Shown here: piece after piece, positions 26,652-37,268 of the stretch
How positions within the stretch are numbered: the stretch's first letter is position 1
How the letters are laid out: the number at the start of each line of letters is the position of its first letter
Source: UBA7672 sp965279085
Lineage (GTDB): Bacteria > Pseudomonadota > Alphaproteobacteria > Caulobacterales > Hyphomonadaceae
Direction of reading: 5' to 3'
Assembly: GCA_965279085.1 (NCBI GenBank)
Contig: OZ257149.1
Location: 744,001-808,000 of the forward strand
Length of the DNA stretch: 64,000 nucleotides
Position numbers and translations under genes: made by a program
The notes under the pieces: generated by a model
What the model was told of the DNA's origin: nothing
Seen by the model: the letters and a program-made list of their open reading frames with translations, nothing else
Databases searched by the model: none

Positions 26652-28889
26652 ATGGTGTTGCGGCTAACCTGCCTCGCGTCTGTCGCCGCTATGGCGCTCA
26701 CGACGGGCGGCGTGGCGTTCGCGCAGCAAGCGCCTGTCGCCCCCACACCCACGCCTTCCACGGCCACGGAAGACGACGACATCATCCTTTACGCAGATAG
26801 CTTCGAGGAAGATCGCAACACCTCGATCGTCACCGCCTCCGGCAATGTCGAGATCCATGTCGGCGACCGCGTACTGATGGCCGACCGCGTCGTGTACGAT
26901 CGCAACACCGAAACGATGCGCGCCCAAGGCAACGTCCAGATTTCCGACGGTACCGGTCAGGTGCAGTTCGCTGACGAGATCGAGGCCGACGAGGATTTCC
27001 GCAACGGCTTCGCGACTCGCTTTTCGGCGCGCCTCGCCGAGAACTCTCTGATCACGTCCTCCTCGGCGATCCGCACTGACGCGACCCGGAATGCGCTTGA
27101 GCAGGTGGTCTACACCAACTGCCCTGTGTGCGAGGAAAAGGGCATCGATCCGACCTGGGTGTTGCGCGCCCGCCGCGCCGTGCTGGACCAGGAAGACCAG
27201 ATGGTCACTTACCAGGACACCGTGCTGGAAGTGGCCGGCGTCCCCGTCCTATACCTTCCATGGTTCGCGCACCCGGATCCGAATTCGGAACGCCGCTCCG
27301 GTCTGATGACGCCAGACGCTGGCGTGTCCTCGAAGATCGGCCTGTTCTACGAACAACCCTACTACCTCGTCATCTCGCCCTCCGAAGACCTGACGATCTC
27401 GCCGATGCTGTCCACGCAGGTGAACCCGCTGGTGAAGGTCGACTGGCGCCGGCGTTTCTTCTCCGGCTTCATCCAGGCCGAGAGCAGCTTCACCCACGAG
27501 CAGGACTTCAACTCGGACGGCGACAAGTTCGGCGACGACACATGGCGCAGCCACCTGTTCGCGGTCGGCAAGTTCGCGATAAACAAGGACTGGAACTGGG
27601 GCTTCGGTATCGAACGCCAGACCGACGACCTCTATGACCAGCGCTACGACATCGACGGCGAGGATGATCTGCGCGGCCTCGTCGCATCACAGCCGCGCCA
27701 GCTGCTGACACAGGCCTATGTGACAGGCCAGGAGCCAGATTTCTATTTCGAGGCCGGCGCCTTCATTTTCCAGGGCCTGCGCGCTGGCGATGACGACGCG
27801 ACGATCCCGAAAGTCGCGCCCGCCGTGTTCGCCGAGAAGGTCTTCGACTTCGGGCCCGTCGGCGGCACGCTGGCCGCTGATTTCAGCGCGGTCGGCCTGT
27901 TCCGCGACCAGCGCACTACGTTGCCGGGTGACGATCCGCTGGTCGGCCCGTTCACGATGGATACGGCGCGCGCCACCACGACCGCTGACTGGCGTGCGCA
28001 ATACATTGTCGGCCCGGGCATGGTCGTCGAGCCTTTCGCGCTCGGCCGCGGCGACGTCTATCGCATCGACGATGGCGGCGCCGGCGGCGCCCGGGATATC
28101 TCGCGCGTGCTCGGCGTGGCCGGCGCACAGGTCAGCTATCCGCTGATCAGCCGCAACGAGGGTTTCGACATCATCGTCGAGCCTATCGCGATGGTGGCGT
28201 ACGGCACGCCGGACGCGAACGACGACGACATTCCGAATGAGGACTCGCTGGTCTTCGAGGCCGACGAAACCAACCTGTTCAGGCCGAACGCCGTGACCAA
28301 CTACGACCTGTGGGAAGGCGGCGCCCGCGCCTCCGTCGGCGTCAGCGCCACGGCCCGCATCGGCAACGACATCGAGCTGTCGACCCTGGTCGGCAAGCGC
28401 TGGCGCGAGGATGCCGATCCGGCCTTCAACGACCTGTCGAACCTCGCCGGCGAGGAATCGGACTACGTCGCCTCCGTCCGCGCCGACTTTGCCAAGATCT
28501 TCGATGTCGGCGCCCGCTTCCGGGTGGACGAGAACATGGAAGTGAAGCGCATGGACGTCGACGCCCGCGCCAATTTCTGGCGCATCGACGGCTCCGCCCG
28601 CTACTTCAAGGTTGCCGAGAACGCCTCCGGCGTGGAGGACGAAGGCCTCGTCTGGAACGGCCGCCTCAAATTCGACGACCGCTGGTCCGCCATCGTCTCG
28701 CAAACCCGCAATATCACCCAGAAAGACGACATCCGCCTGTCGCTCGGCATCGCCTACCAGGATGAATGCTCGTTCTTCTCGATCGCCTATGAGCGCTCGG
28801 GCGCCCGTGACCGGACGCTGGGCCCCTCCGAATCGATCAGGTTCCGCTTTGTCCTGACCGGGCTGGGCGGGGTGTCCGACGGCGACTGA
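26652..28889 (+). CDS. lptD: LPS-assembly protein LptD
   Basis: Start at ATG 26652 (AGGGGAG just upstream), with signal peptide MVLRLTCLASVAAMALTTGG to FAQ; 745 residues. The OstA/LptA-like beta-taco domain (~40-170: YADSFEEDRNTSIVTASGNV, VLMADRVVYDRNTETMRAQG) precedes the C-terminal 26-strand barrel, which ends in SIRFRFVLTGL. It inserts LPS into the outer leaflet. Conserved Cys residues (NCPVCEEKG ... DECSFFSIAYER) are placed for the inter-domain disulfides known in LptD. The downstream surA codes for a chaperone that LptD depends on in E. coli. Confidence 0.94.
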   Translation: MVLRLTCLASVAAMALTTGGVAFAQQAPVAPTPTPSTATEDDDIILYADSFEEDRNTSIVTASGNVEIHVGDRVLMADRVVYDRNTETMRAQGNVQISDGTGQVQFADEIEADEDFRNGFATRFSARLAENSLITSSSAIRTDATRNALEQVVYTNCPVCEEKGIDPTWVLRARRAVLDQEDQMVTYQDTVLEVAGVPVLYLPWFAHPDPNSERRSGLMTPDAGVSSKIGLFYEQPYYLVISPSEDLTISPMLSTQVNPLVKVDWRRRFFSGFIQAESSFTHEQDFNSDGDKFGDDTWRSHLFAVGKFAINKDWNWGFGIERQTDDLYDQRYDIDGEDDLRGLVASQPRQLLTQAYVTGQEPDFYFEAGAFIFQGLRAGDDDATIPKVAPAVFAEKVFDFGPVGGTLAADFSAVGLFRDQRTTLPGDDPLVGPFTMDTARATTTADWRAQYIVGPGMVVEPFALGRGDVYRIDDGGAGGARDISRVLGVAGAQVSYPLISRNEGFDIIVEPIAMVAYGTPDANDDDIPNEDSLVFEADETNLFRPNAVTNYDLWEGGARASVGVSATARIGNDIELSTLVGKRWREDADPAFNDLSNLAGEESDYVASVRADFAKIFDVGARFRVDENMEVKRMDVDARANFWRIDGSARYFKVAENASGVEDEGLVWNGRLKFDDRWSAIVSQTRNITQKDDIRLSLGIAYQDECSFFSIAYERSGARDRTLGPSESIRFRFVLTGLGGVSDGD

Positions 28890-29036
28890 CCCGTTAATCC
28901 TGTGATTTTATCCCCGCCGGGGCGAAATGCGGTGGGCTGCTATGTCCGTCTCGCATTTGGCGGTTGCACCCGGTATATCGGCCATGTTTTTGCCTTTACC
29001 CGGCTTCAGGGTCGGCAAGGTCTTCAGGGTGCCTGC

Positions 29037-30314
29037 ATGAAACGTCTTCTCGCGCTTGCTCTGGCCGCTTCCGTGGCCGCCGCCGGTTTCGCCGTTGCGA
29101 TTGCACAGCAAACGCCCCAGCAGACTGCCGCGCGCGGGCAGACCATCGACGGCATCATCGCCACGGTGAATGATGCGGTGATCTCCCAGTCGGACGTCCG
29201 CTCGCGCATGCGCTGGATGCTCCTGCGCTTCGAGCAGCAGCCTGACGACCAGATCATGGCCCAGATCCAGCAGCAGGCGATCGAGGATCTCATCGACGAG
29301 AAGGTCCAGCTGCACGAATTCAGGAAGCTGGTGAAGGACGAGGCGATCAAGCCCGCCGAGATCGACGAAAGTATCAACGACCTCGCCCGCCAGTACAAGA
29401 TGACCAAGGACCAGTTCCTCCAGGCCATCGGCGAAGCCGGCGTCTCCCCGCAGACCATCCGCGACATGGAAGAATCCAAGATCGCGTGGACCGCCCTGAT
29501 CCGTGGCCGCTACTACAAGACCGTGCGCGTCTCTGAAATGCGGATCACCGACATGCTGGAGCGTCTCCAGGCCGGCCTCGGCAAGCCGCAATACCGCCTG
29601 TTCGAGATCTTCCTCTACGCGCCCGATCAGGCCTCGCGCGAGAACGCCAAGGTCCGCGCCCAGACGCTGATCGAGAATATCAACGCCGGCCAGGATTTCG
29701 CGACACTCGCGCAGCAGTTCTCGGCTGCGCCTTCGGCCGCCGCCGGCGGCGATCTCAGCTGGCTGTCGCCGGGCGACATGCGCACGCGCGAAATCGAGCA
29801 GGCCGTTATGGCCGCGCCGACCGTGCCGACCCTGCTCCCGCCGATCGAAAGCGACGGCGGCATCTACATCATCGCCGTCACCGGCAAGCGTGAGCCGAGC
29901 GACCCGTCCCTGTCCGTGATCCTCAACATGGAGCAGGTCGTCGCGCGCGGCGAAGGCGCCGTGGACAAGCTCAACCAGCTGAAGGCCAAGGCCAGCACCT
30001 GCGCCGCCATCGCGAAGGGCCTCGAAGGCGTCGAGGGCGTCACGCACACGCCGATGAAGGATGTCGGCCTGCAGCAGATCGCACCGGCCTATCGCGCTCC
30101 GCTGGAAGGCCTCGAAGCCGGCCAGTCCAGCTCTGTCATCGACCTTCAGGACGGCGGCAAGATGATCTTCTACGTCTGCGAAAAGCGTTCGGGCGACCCC
30201 GACCTGCCCTCGCGCGATGAGATCAAGGATCGCCTGTTCAACCAGGAACTGACGCTTGTCGCCGAACGCTACCTGCGTGACCTCAAGCGCGAGGCGACCA
30301 TCGTCCGCCGATAG
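29037..30314 (+). CDS. surA: SurA-like periplasmic chaperone / peptidyl-prolyl isomerase
   Basis: From ATG 29037 the 425-residue protein has a signal peptide (MKRLLALALAASVAAAGFAV, cut near AIAQQ) and the SurA N-domain (DGIIATVNDAVISQSDVRSR ... QAIEDLIDEKVQLHE). One parvulin domain follows at ~183-290 (QYRLFEIFLYAPDQ, GQDFATLAQQFS, GGDLSWLSPGDM). A C-terminal helix segment completes the chaperone. Only one parvulin repeat is clear, as is common in alphaproteobacteria. It helps fold outer-membrane proteins such as LptD, its upstream neighbour, and is followed by pdxA after 7 bases. Confidence 0.9.
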   Translation: MKRLLALALAASVAAAGFAVAIAQQTPQQTAARGQTIDGIIATVNDAVISQSDVRSRMRWMLLRFEQQPDDQIMAQIQQQAIEDLIDEKVQLHEFRKLVKDEAIKPAEIDESINDLARQYKMTKDQFLQAIGEAGVSPQTIRDMEESKIAWTALIRGRYYKTVRVSEMRITDMLERLQAGLGKPQYRLFEIFLYAPDQASRENAKVRAQTLIENINAGQDFATLAQQFSAAPSAAAGGDLSWLSPGDMRTREIEQAVMAAPTVPTLLPPIESDGGIYIIAVTGKREPSDPSLSVILNMEQVVARGEGAVDKLNQLKAKASTCAAIAKGLEGVEGVTHTPMKDVGLQQIAPAYRAPLEGLEAGQSSSVIDLQDGGKMIFYVCEKRSGDPDLPSRDEIKDRLFNQELTLVAERYLRDLKREATIVRR

Positions 30315-30321
30315 GCTGACG

Positions 30322-31322
<1,001 letters not shown>

Positions 31323-31326
<4 letters not shown>

Positions 31327-32141
31327 GCACGCCGCTCACCCCGGGCGCTGCGAAGAAATCTCTCGGCCAGCACTTCCTGTTCGACCCGGCGCTCCTCCGC
31401 CGCGTCGCCAATGCCGGCGGCAATGTCGAGGGCAAGACCGTCATCGAAGTCGGCCCCGGCCCCGGCGGCCTGACGCGCGCCCTGCTGGAAAGCGGCGCCA
31501 AGAAACTCATAGCCATCGAACTCGACGACCGCTTCGCCGAAGGCCTCAAGGGATGGACGGAAGCGCGCAGTGGCCAGCTCCACGTTCATCACGGCGACGC
31601 GCTCAAGACCGACATTCCGGAACTTGTGAAAGCCGCTGGGGGCGACCTCCCCGCGATGATCGTCGCCAACCTGCCTTACAATGTCGGCACGCGGATGCTG
31701 GTCGAATGGCTCAAGGCCAGCACGGACTGGCGCGGCACGATGGTGCTGATGTTCCAGAAGGAAGTCGCGCTCCGCATCTGCGCCGCGCCCGACGACGACC
31801 ACTACGGCCGCCTGGCAGTCCTCAGCCAGGCGGCCACGCGCGCCCGCATCGCCCTGACCATTCCGCCCGGCGCGTTTCGGCCGCCGCCGAAAGTCGACAG
31901 CGCCGTCGTCGTGCTGGACCCGCTTCCGCCAGCGCAGTCCTTCACCGACCTCGCCGCGTTGGAAAAAGTAACCGCCGCAGCCTTCGGCCAACGCCGCAAG
32001 ATGCTGCGCGCCGCACTGAAGTCGCTCGACGGCGCGGTGGAAGCGCTTGAGGCGTCGGGAATCGACCCAACCCGGCGCGCGGAGACGCTGACGCAGGCGG
32101 AATTCCGAACGCTGGCGATGGCTTGGAAGAACCGCACGTGA
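31323..32141 (+). CDS. rsmA: 16S rRNA (A1518/A1519-N6) dimethyltransferase RsmA/KsgA
   Basis: This 272-residue SAM-dependent methyltransferase dimethylates the two adjacent adenines of helix 45 late in 30S assembly. Motifs: LGQHFLFDPALLRR, the SAM loop VIEVGPGPGGLTRALL (motif I), and VANLPYNVGTRML (motif IV NLPY). The C-terminal helical domain is of normal size. The start overlaps the pdxA stop. Loss would give kasugamycin resistance, as known for the family. Confidence 0.95.
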
Positions 32142-32164
32142 GCGCGCGCTCACAGGCGCCAGCC

Positions 32165-32875
32165 TCAGCCCGCATCCCCCGTCGCACTCCCGCTCTGCGT
32201 TTTCGTCGCGAGATGTGCATCCTTCAGCAGCTGATCCACCATGATGCCCAGCGAGGCGCGCACGCGCTTGTTGCGTTCGGTGATCAAGATCGCGCGGATC
32301 TCGTTGAACGCGGTGTCGAGATTGTCGTTCACGATTGCGTAGTCGTATTCGCCCCAGCGCAGGATATCCTGCCCGGCGCCATCGAGCCGCGACTGCACCG
32401 ACTTCGGATCCGCGCCCGGACGTCCCTCAAGCCGCCGCTTCAACTGCGCCAGCGACGGCGGCAGGATGAACACCGAGACCACGTCACCGGGCCGGATCGT
32501 CTTCAGCGCCCGCGCGCCCTGCCAGTCGACGTCGAACACCACGTCCATGCCCGACACCAGCCGCGCTTCCACTTCGCTGCGCGGCGTGCCGTAGAAATTC
32601 TTGAAGACCTTCGCCCATTCCAGGAACTCGTCCTGGTCGATCATCTGCTGGAACTGAGCCACTGAGCGGAAATGATAATCCGCGCCATCGCGCTCGTTGG
32701 GCCGAGGCTCGCGTGTCGTCGCCGAGATCGACAGTTCCACGCCCGGCACTTCGGAAATGATCCGGCTGCACAGCGTCGTCTTGCCGGCGCCAGACGGGCT
32801 CGAGATCACCAGCATGATCCCCCGGCGCGGACGCGCCCGCTGCACTGGCGTGCTTTCGGGACGATCACTCGACAT
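32165..32875 (-). CDS. gmk: Guanylate kinase
   Basis: Gmk phosphorylates GMP to GDP. The 236-residue product has the P-loop SSPSGAGKTTLCSRI, the GMP-binding ISATTREPRPNERDGADY and the lid region. A ~20-residue C-terminal tail (THLATKTQSGSATGDAG-like) extends beyond the usual ~205 residues. The start overlaps the end of yicC by 11 bases, so the two are probably coupled, as in many proteobacteria. It converges on rsmA with a 23-base gap. Confidence 0.95.
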   Translation of the reverse strand: MSSDRPESTPVQRARPRRGIMLVISSPSGAGKTTLCSRIISEVPGVELSISATTREPRPNERDGADYHFRSVAQFQQMIDQDEFLEWAKVFKNFYGTPRSEVEARLVSGMDVVFDVDWQGARALKTIRPGDVVSVFILPPSLAQLKRRLEGRPGADPKSVQSRLDGAGQDILRWGEYDYAIVNDNLDTAFNEIRAILITERNKRVRASLGIMVDQLLKDAHLATKTQSGSATGDAG

Positions 32876-33746
32876 TCTGAACCTGCTCCCGGAACTGGTC
32901 GATCAGCGACTTTAGCGCCAAACCGGCATTCGTCAGCTCCAGGCTGGCCGATTTGGAGCAAAGCGTATTGGCTTCCCGGTTAAGCTCCTGACACAGAAAG
33001 TCCAGCTTCCGGCCCGCCGCCTCGCCCGCCGCCAGCATCTGCCGCGCGGAAATTATGTGAGCGGACAACCGGTCAAGCTCCTCGCGCACATCCGCCCGCG
33101 TCGCCATCACCATGACTTCCTGCGCGATCCGGTCCGCGTCGATGGAAGCATCCTTGGCAAGGTCCGCGAGCCGCGCCCGGAAACGCTCCCGCACCAGCTC
33201 CGGCTGCTTCGCCGCGAACTCGCCGGACTGTGCGACCAGCTGTTCGACCTGCGCCAGCATGGCGGTGAACAGTTGCAGCAGGCTCTCGCCTTCCTTGCCG
33301 CGCGCCGCCGCCAGCATATCGAGCGCCTGATCAAGGCCGGCCAGCAGGTCTTTCGTCACCGTTTCGTCGACCGCGTTCGACGTGCGCGAGACGCCCTTCA
33401 TCACGCTTGGCGATCCGATCAGCGCATCGAAACTCGCTGGCTGCACGCCGCTACCCGCCCGCGCCCAGTGCCGCGATAGCCGGACCAGCCGCGCCAGCTC
33501 GCGCGTGTCTATCACGCTGCCGCCCGCGTCCCGCGTCCAGTCGATCTTCAGCTGAAGCTGGAACGAGCCGCGCGAAAACCGATCCTTCACGCGCCGGCGC
33601 GCCTCGAAATCCACCGCCTCGCAACCGGGCGGAAAGTTGGTGCGCAGGTCAACCGACTTGCCGTTGACCGAGCGCGCTTCCCAAACCCATGCGCCCCACG
33701 GCGCCTGGCCCTGCGCCCGGCCGAAACCTGTCATGCCCCGGATCAT
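32865..33746 (-). CDS. yicC: YicC family endoribonuclease-like protein
   Basis: Start at ATG 33746 (MIRGMTGFGRAQGQ), the family's conserved N-terminus; 293 residues. The YicC_N domain (SVNGKSVDLRTNFP ... RFSRGSFQLQLKI) is followed by a coiled middle and the DUF1732 C-terminal part with EELDRLSAHIISARQML and LDFLCQELNREANTLCSKS. E. coli YicC is an endoribonuclease/adaptor affecting sRNA turnover. It sits between mltG (16-base gap) and gmk (overlap). Confidence 0.93.
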   Translation of the reverse strand: MIRGMTGFGRAQGQAPWGAWVWEARSVNGKSVDLRTNFPPGCEAVDFEARRRVKDRFSRGSFQLQLKIDWTRDAGGSVIDTRELARLVRLSRHWARAGSGVQPASFDALIGSPSVMKGVSRTSNAVDETVTKDLLAGLDQALDMLAAARGKEGESLLQLFTAMLAQVEQLVAQSGEFAAKQPELVRERFRARLADLAKDASIDADRIAQEVMVMATRADVREELDRLSAHIISARQMLAAGEAAGRKLDFLCQELNREANTLCSKSASLELTNAGLALKSLIDQFREQVQNVE

Positions 33747-33762
33747 GCCCCGCCCCGATCCT

Positions 33763-34806
33763 TCATGGCTTCGGCGCCGCGTCGCGCTTCTTCTCGACCT
33801 CGCGCCAGTTCGCGACGTTGGCATTGTGCTGCGCCAGGGTCGAGGCGAATGCGTGCCCGCCCGACCCATCGGCGACGAAAAAGAGATAATTGCTCTGCGG
33901 TGGGTTCAGCACGGCGGCAATCGACTCCCGGCCCGGATTGCAGATCGGCGTCTTCGGCAGGCCGTCGATCTGGTAGGTGTTCCACTCATGCTTGGTCGCG
34001 ATCTCGCTGACACGCAGCCCGTGGCCCAGCGGCACGCCGCGCGTGAGGCCATAGACGATGGTAGGGTCGCTCTGCAGCCGCATCGGCTTGTTCAGGCGGT
34101 TGATGAACAGCGAGGCCACCATCGGCCGCTCTTCGGGAATGCCCGTCTCGTTCTCGACGATGGAGGCGAGCTTGATGGCGTCTTCCTTGGTCTTCAGCGG
34201 CAGGCCCGGCTGGCGCTTGGCCCACAGCTCCTCGATCAGCGTCGCCTGCGCCTTGATCATCCGGTCGATCACCGACTCGATCGTGTCGCCACGCGTCACC
34301 GCATAATCGCCCGGCAACAGCACGCCCTCGGCCGGAACTTCCGGCACGGGCCCGGCCAGCTTGTAGGCATGCGCCGCGCCGCCCGTCGCTTTCCATTCCT
34401 TGTCCTGCAGCAGCTTCAGGATCATCGCGCTGGTCAGCCCCTCGGGCACGATCACCGCGTATTGCAGCGGCGCGCCTTCAGACAACTCCTTCACGATCGC
34501 TTCCATCGAAGCGCCGCTCTTGATCTCGTATTCGCCCGCCTTCATCACTGGATTGTCGCCGAGAAATTCGCGCATGCGCAGCACGGTCCGGAACATGCCG
34601 TCATCGGCAATCGCGCCGGCTTCCTTCAGCTTGGTGGCAATCGCCTGCGTGGACGAACCGCGTTCGATCATCACGACACGCGGTTTGCCATCCGCTGTCG
34701 CGGGGCCATCGGCGCTGAAGGTTGAGTTGATCCAGAACCAGCCGCCAACCAGCGCCACAGCGGCGACGATCACCAGCGAAAATAGAATGCCGACAAGCTT
34801 GCCCAA
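33763..34806 (-). CDS. mltG: Endolytic murein transglycosylase MltG
   Basis: The 347-residue inner-membrane protein has one N-terminal span (MGKLVGILFSLVIVAAVALV) and a periplasmic YceG domain. LysM-like part: RGSSTQAIATKLKEAGAI. Catalytic region: IVENETGIPEERPMVASLF, with the essential Glu, then QSDPTIVYGL and the NPGRESIAAVLNPP / YFVAD-type C-terminus (here LFFVADGSGGHAF). It cuts nascent glycan strands to set chain length. It lies downstream of fabF with a 60-base gap, the standard order. Confidence 0.94.
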   Translation of the reverse strand: MGKLVGILFSLVIVAAVALVGGWFWINSTFSADGPATADGKPRVVMIERGSSTQAIATKLKEAGAIADDGMFRTVLRMREFLGDNPVMKAGEYEIKSGASMEAIVKELSEGAPLQYAVIVPEGLTSAMILKLLQDKEWKATGGAAHAYKLAGPVPEVPAEGVLLPGDYAVTRGDTIESVIDRMIKAQATLIEELWAKRQPGLPLKTKEDAIKLASIVENETGIPEERPMVASLFINRLNKPMRLQSDPTIVYGLTRGVPLGHGLRVSEIATKHEWNTYQIDGLPKTPICNPGRESIAAVLNPPQSNYLFFVADGSGGHAFASTLAQHNANVANWREVEKKRDAAPKP

Positions 34807-34866
34807 GCAGAAACTCCCGAGACCGCCCGCCCAGTCTTACGCTGCTTCGTAAGCTGCTTTAAATGA

Positions 34867-36150
34867 CTAGTCCGCAGCCTTCATCACAAGTGCGGCGTTC
34901 GTGCCCCCGAAACCGAAGGAATTCGAGAGGGCCGCCCGCACCTTTTTCTTCACTGCCTTGTGAGGCGTGAGGTTGATGGGCGAGTCGAACGACGGATTGT
35001 CGAGGTTCAGCGTTGGCGGGATCACGCCATCGCGGATCGCCAGCACGCAGAAGATCGCCTCGACAGATCCCGCAGCGCCAAGGAGATGGCCAATGGCCGA
35101 CTTGGTCGACGACAGGTGGGCGGTCGAGGCCGCATTGCCCAGCACGCGCGCCACGGCCCGCGCCTCGATCTCGTCACCCGCCGGCGTCGAGGTGCCGTGC
35201 GAGTTGACGTAATCGATCTCGGAGACATCCAGCCCGGACCGCTGGATCGCCGTGCGCATGGCGCGCTCGCCGCCATCGCCCGTCTCGTCCGGCGAGGTGA
35301 TGTGGAACGCATCACCGGTCAGGCCATAGCCCACGACTTCCGCGTAAATCTTCGCGCCGCGTTTCTTCGCGTGCTCGTACTCTTCCAGCACGACAACACC
35401 CGCGCCTTCGCCCATGACAAAGCCATCGCGATCCTTGTCGTACGGGCGCGAGGCCTTTTGCGGCGTATCGTTGAAGCTGGTCGACATGGCGCGACAGGCG
35501 ATGAAGCCCGCATAGCCGATGCGACAGATCGATGCTTCCGCCCCGCCCGCCACCATAACGTCGGCATCTCCCCACTGGATCAGGCGCATCGAGTCGCCGA
35601 TCGCGTGCGCGCCCGTGGCGCAGGCCGTCACCACCGCATGGTTCGGACCCTTGAAGCCGTACTTGATGGAGACCTGTCCCGCCGCGAGGTTGATCAGCGC
35701 GCTGGGAATGAAGAACGGCGAGACCTTGCGCGGGCCCTTCTCGTGCAACTCGACCGCCGTGTCGGCGATCGCCTTCAGGCCGCCAATGCCCGAGCCGATC
35801 AGGACGCCGGTCGCGACCTTGTCCTCATAGCTCTCGGGCGCCCAGCCGGAGTCAGCGATGGCTTCATCAGCAGCAGCCATTGCGTAGAGGATGAACTCAT
35901 CGACGCGCCGCTGTTCCTTCGGCGACATCGTCTTCTCGGGATTGAAGCTGTCCGGATCGTCGGCGCTGCCGCCACCGCGCCCGCTGATCCACGGAACCTG
36001 GCCGCCGATCTTGCACGCAAGATCGCCGGTCTCGAACAGGTCAACGGTCTTGAGGCCGGACTCGCCGGCGATCAGCTTCTTCCATGACGCCTCTCGCCCA
36101 TTGGCGAGCGGAGTCACGAGTCCCATGCCGGTAATGACGACGCGCCGCAT
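34867..36150 (-). CDS. fabF: 3-oxoacyl-ACP synthase II
   Basis: The 427-residue condensing enzyme extends acyl-ACP by two carbons in type II fatty acid synthesis. The Cys-His-His triad is intact: TACATGAHAIGD (Cys), NSHGTSTPAGDEIEA (His) and KSAIGHLLGAAGSVEA (Lys/His). The C-terminal SFGFGGTNAALVM loop is normal. An insertion SGRGGGSADDPDS near residue 60 is a little longer than in E. coli. It follows acpP by 30 bases. Confidence 0.96.
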   Translation of the reverse strand: MRRVVITGMGLVTPLANGREASWKKLIAGESGLKTVDLFETGDLACKIGGQVPWISGRGGGSADDPDSFNPEKTMSPKEQRRVDEFILYAMAAADEAIADSGWAPESYEDKVATGVLIGSGIGGLKAIADTAVELHEKGPRKVSPFFIPSALINLAAGQVSIKYGFKGPNHAVVTACATGAHAIGDSMRLIQWGDADVMVAGGAEASICRIGYAGFIACRAMSTSFNDTPQKASRPYDKDRDGFVMGEGAGVVVLEEYEHAKKRGAKIYAEVVGYGLTGDAFHITSPDETGDGGERAMRTAIQRSGLDVSEIDYVNSHGTSTPAGDEIEARAVARVLGNAASTAHLSSTKSAIGHLLGAAGSVEAIFCVLAIRDGVIPPTLNLDNPSFDSPINLTPHKAVKKKVRAALSNSFGFGGTNAALVMKAAD

Positions 36151-36180
36151 GATATGGCTCCGGGCCGAGGCGCGCGTGGG

Positions 36181-36414
36181 TTAGACGCGTTCCTTGATGA
36201 AGCGGACCGCGTCGCCGACGGTGCCGATCTGTTCCTGGACGTCGTCCGGGATCTCGATGCCGAACTCTTCCTCGAACGCCATGACGAGCTCGACGAGGTC
36301 GAGCGAGTCGGCGCCGAGATCATCGATGAACGAGGCTTTCTCGTTGACCTTCTCGGCGTCCACTTCCAGGCGCTCGACCACGATTTTTTTCACGCGCTCG
36401 ATAACGTCGGACAT
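36181..36414 (-). CDS. acpP: Acyl carrier protein
   Basis: Start at ATG 36414 (MSDVIERVKKIV); 77 residues, standard ACP size. The phosphopantetheine-attachment Ser lies in GADSLDLVELVMA, followed by the acidic recognition helix FEEEFGIEIPDD. It carries the growing acyl chain between the FabD/G/F enzymes coded on either side. It is highly acidic, as expected. A 119-base gap separates it from fabG and may hold its own promoter. Confidence 0.98.
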   Translation of the reverse strand: MSDVIERVKKIVVERLEVDAEKVNEKASFIDDLGADSLDLVELVMAFEEEFGIEIPDDVQEQIGTVGDAVRFIKERV

Positions 36415-36533
36415 CTTATTCCCTTCCAGTATCAAGGCCCCGAATCCAAGCATCCGGGACCCGAAGAAACCTGCAATTCGGCGCGGTAACACGCCGGAAT
36501 TCCTTTGACCATAGCCCGCCTCGGAAGGCTGGC

Positions 36534-37268
36534 CTAGATCATCGCCATCCCGCCATTAACGTGCAGGGTTTGGCCCGTCACGTAAGCGGATTCATCCGAT
36601 GCGAGATAGAGTGCGGCTGCCCCGATGTCAGCCCCCGACCCCAGCCTTCCCGCCGGAATCCCTTTGAGAAGGGCCTCTTTCTGGTCGTCCTTGAGAACGT
36701 CTGTCATCGGCGTGGCGATGAATCCGGGGGCGATGCAGTTCACCGTGATGTTCCGGCTGGCCACTTCCTGGGCCAGCGATTTCGTGAACCCGATCATCCC
36801 GGCCTTGGAGGCGGCATAGTTCGTCTGGCCGCCATTCCCGGTCACGCCCACCACCGAGGTGATTCCGATGATCCGGCCGTGCCGGCGCTTCATCATCCCG
36901 CGCATCGCCGCCCGGGCCAGCCGGAAATAGGCGCCGAGATTGACGTTGAGGACAGTGTCCCAGTCCTCGTCCTTCATGCGCATCAGCAGGCCGTCCTTGG
37001 TGAGGCCCGCGTTCGACACGAGGATGTCGAGCCCGCCCAGCGCCTCTTCCGCCTGCCCCACCAGCGCCGCCGTCGCAGCTGGGTCCGACAGGTTGCACGG
37101 CAGGATCACCGAATTCGGGATGTCCTTCTGCGCCGCCTCAAGCGCCTCGACACGCGTGCCCGACAGCGCCACCTTCGCGCCCGCATCGGCCAGCGCCTTG
37201 GCGATCGACCCGCCGATCCCGCCCGAAGCGCCCGTCACCAGCGCGAAACGACCCGTGAGGTTGAACAT
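36534..37268 (-). CDS. fabG: 3-oxoacyl-ACP reductase
   Basis: FabG is an NADPH-dependent SDR enzyme of 244 residues. Rossmann motif TGASGGIGGSIAKAL, NNAG-equivalent SNAGLTKDGLL, catalytic Ser (ITSVVGVTGNGG), YAASKAG (Tyr/Lys) and the PGFIATPMT loop are all present. It reduces 3-oxoacyl-ACP made by FabF. Its ATG follows the TAG of the DUF2059 gene directly (TAGATG), so ribosomes may pass between the two. Confidence 0.96.
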   Translation of the reverse strand: MFNLTGRFALVTGASGGIGGSIAKALADAGAKVALSGTRVEALEAAQKDIPNSVILPCNLSDPAATAALVGQAEEALGGLDILVSNAGLTKDGLLMRMKDEDWDTVLNVNLGAYFRLARAAMRGMMKRRHGRIIGITSVVGVTGNGGQTNYAASKAGMIGFTKSLAQEVASRNITVNCIAPGFIATPMTDVLKDDQKEALLKGIPAGRLGSGADIGAAALYLASDESAYVTGQTLHVNGGMAMI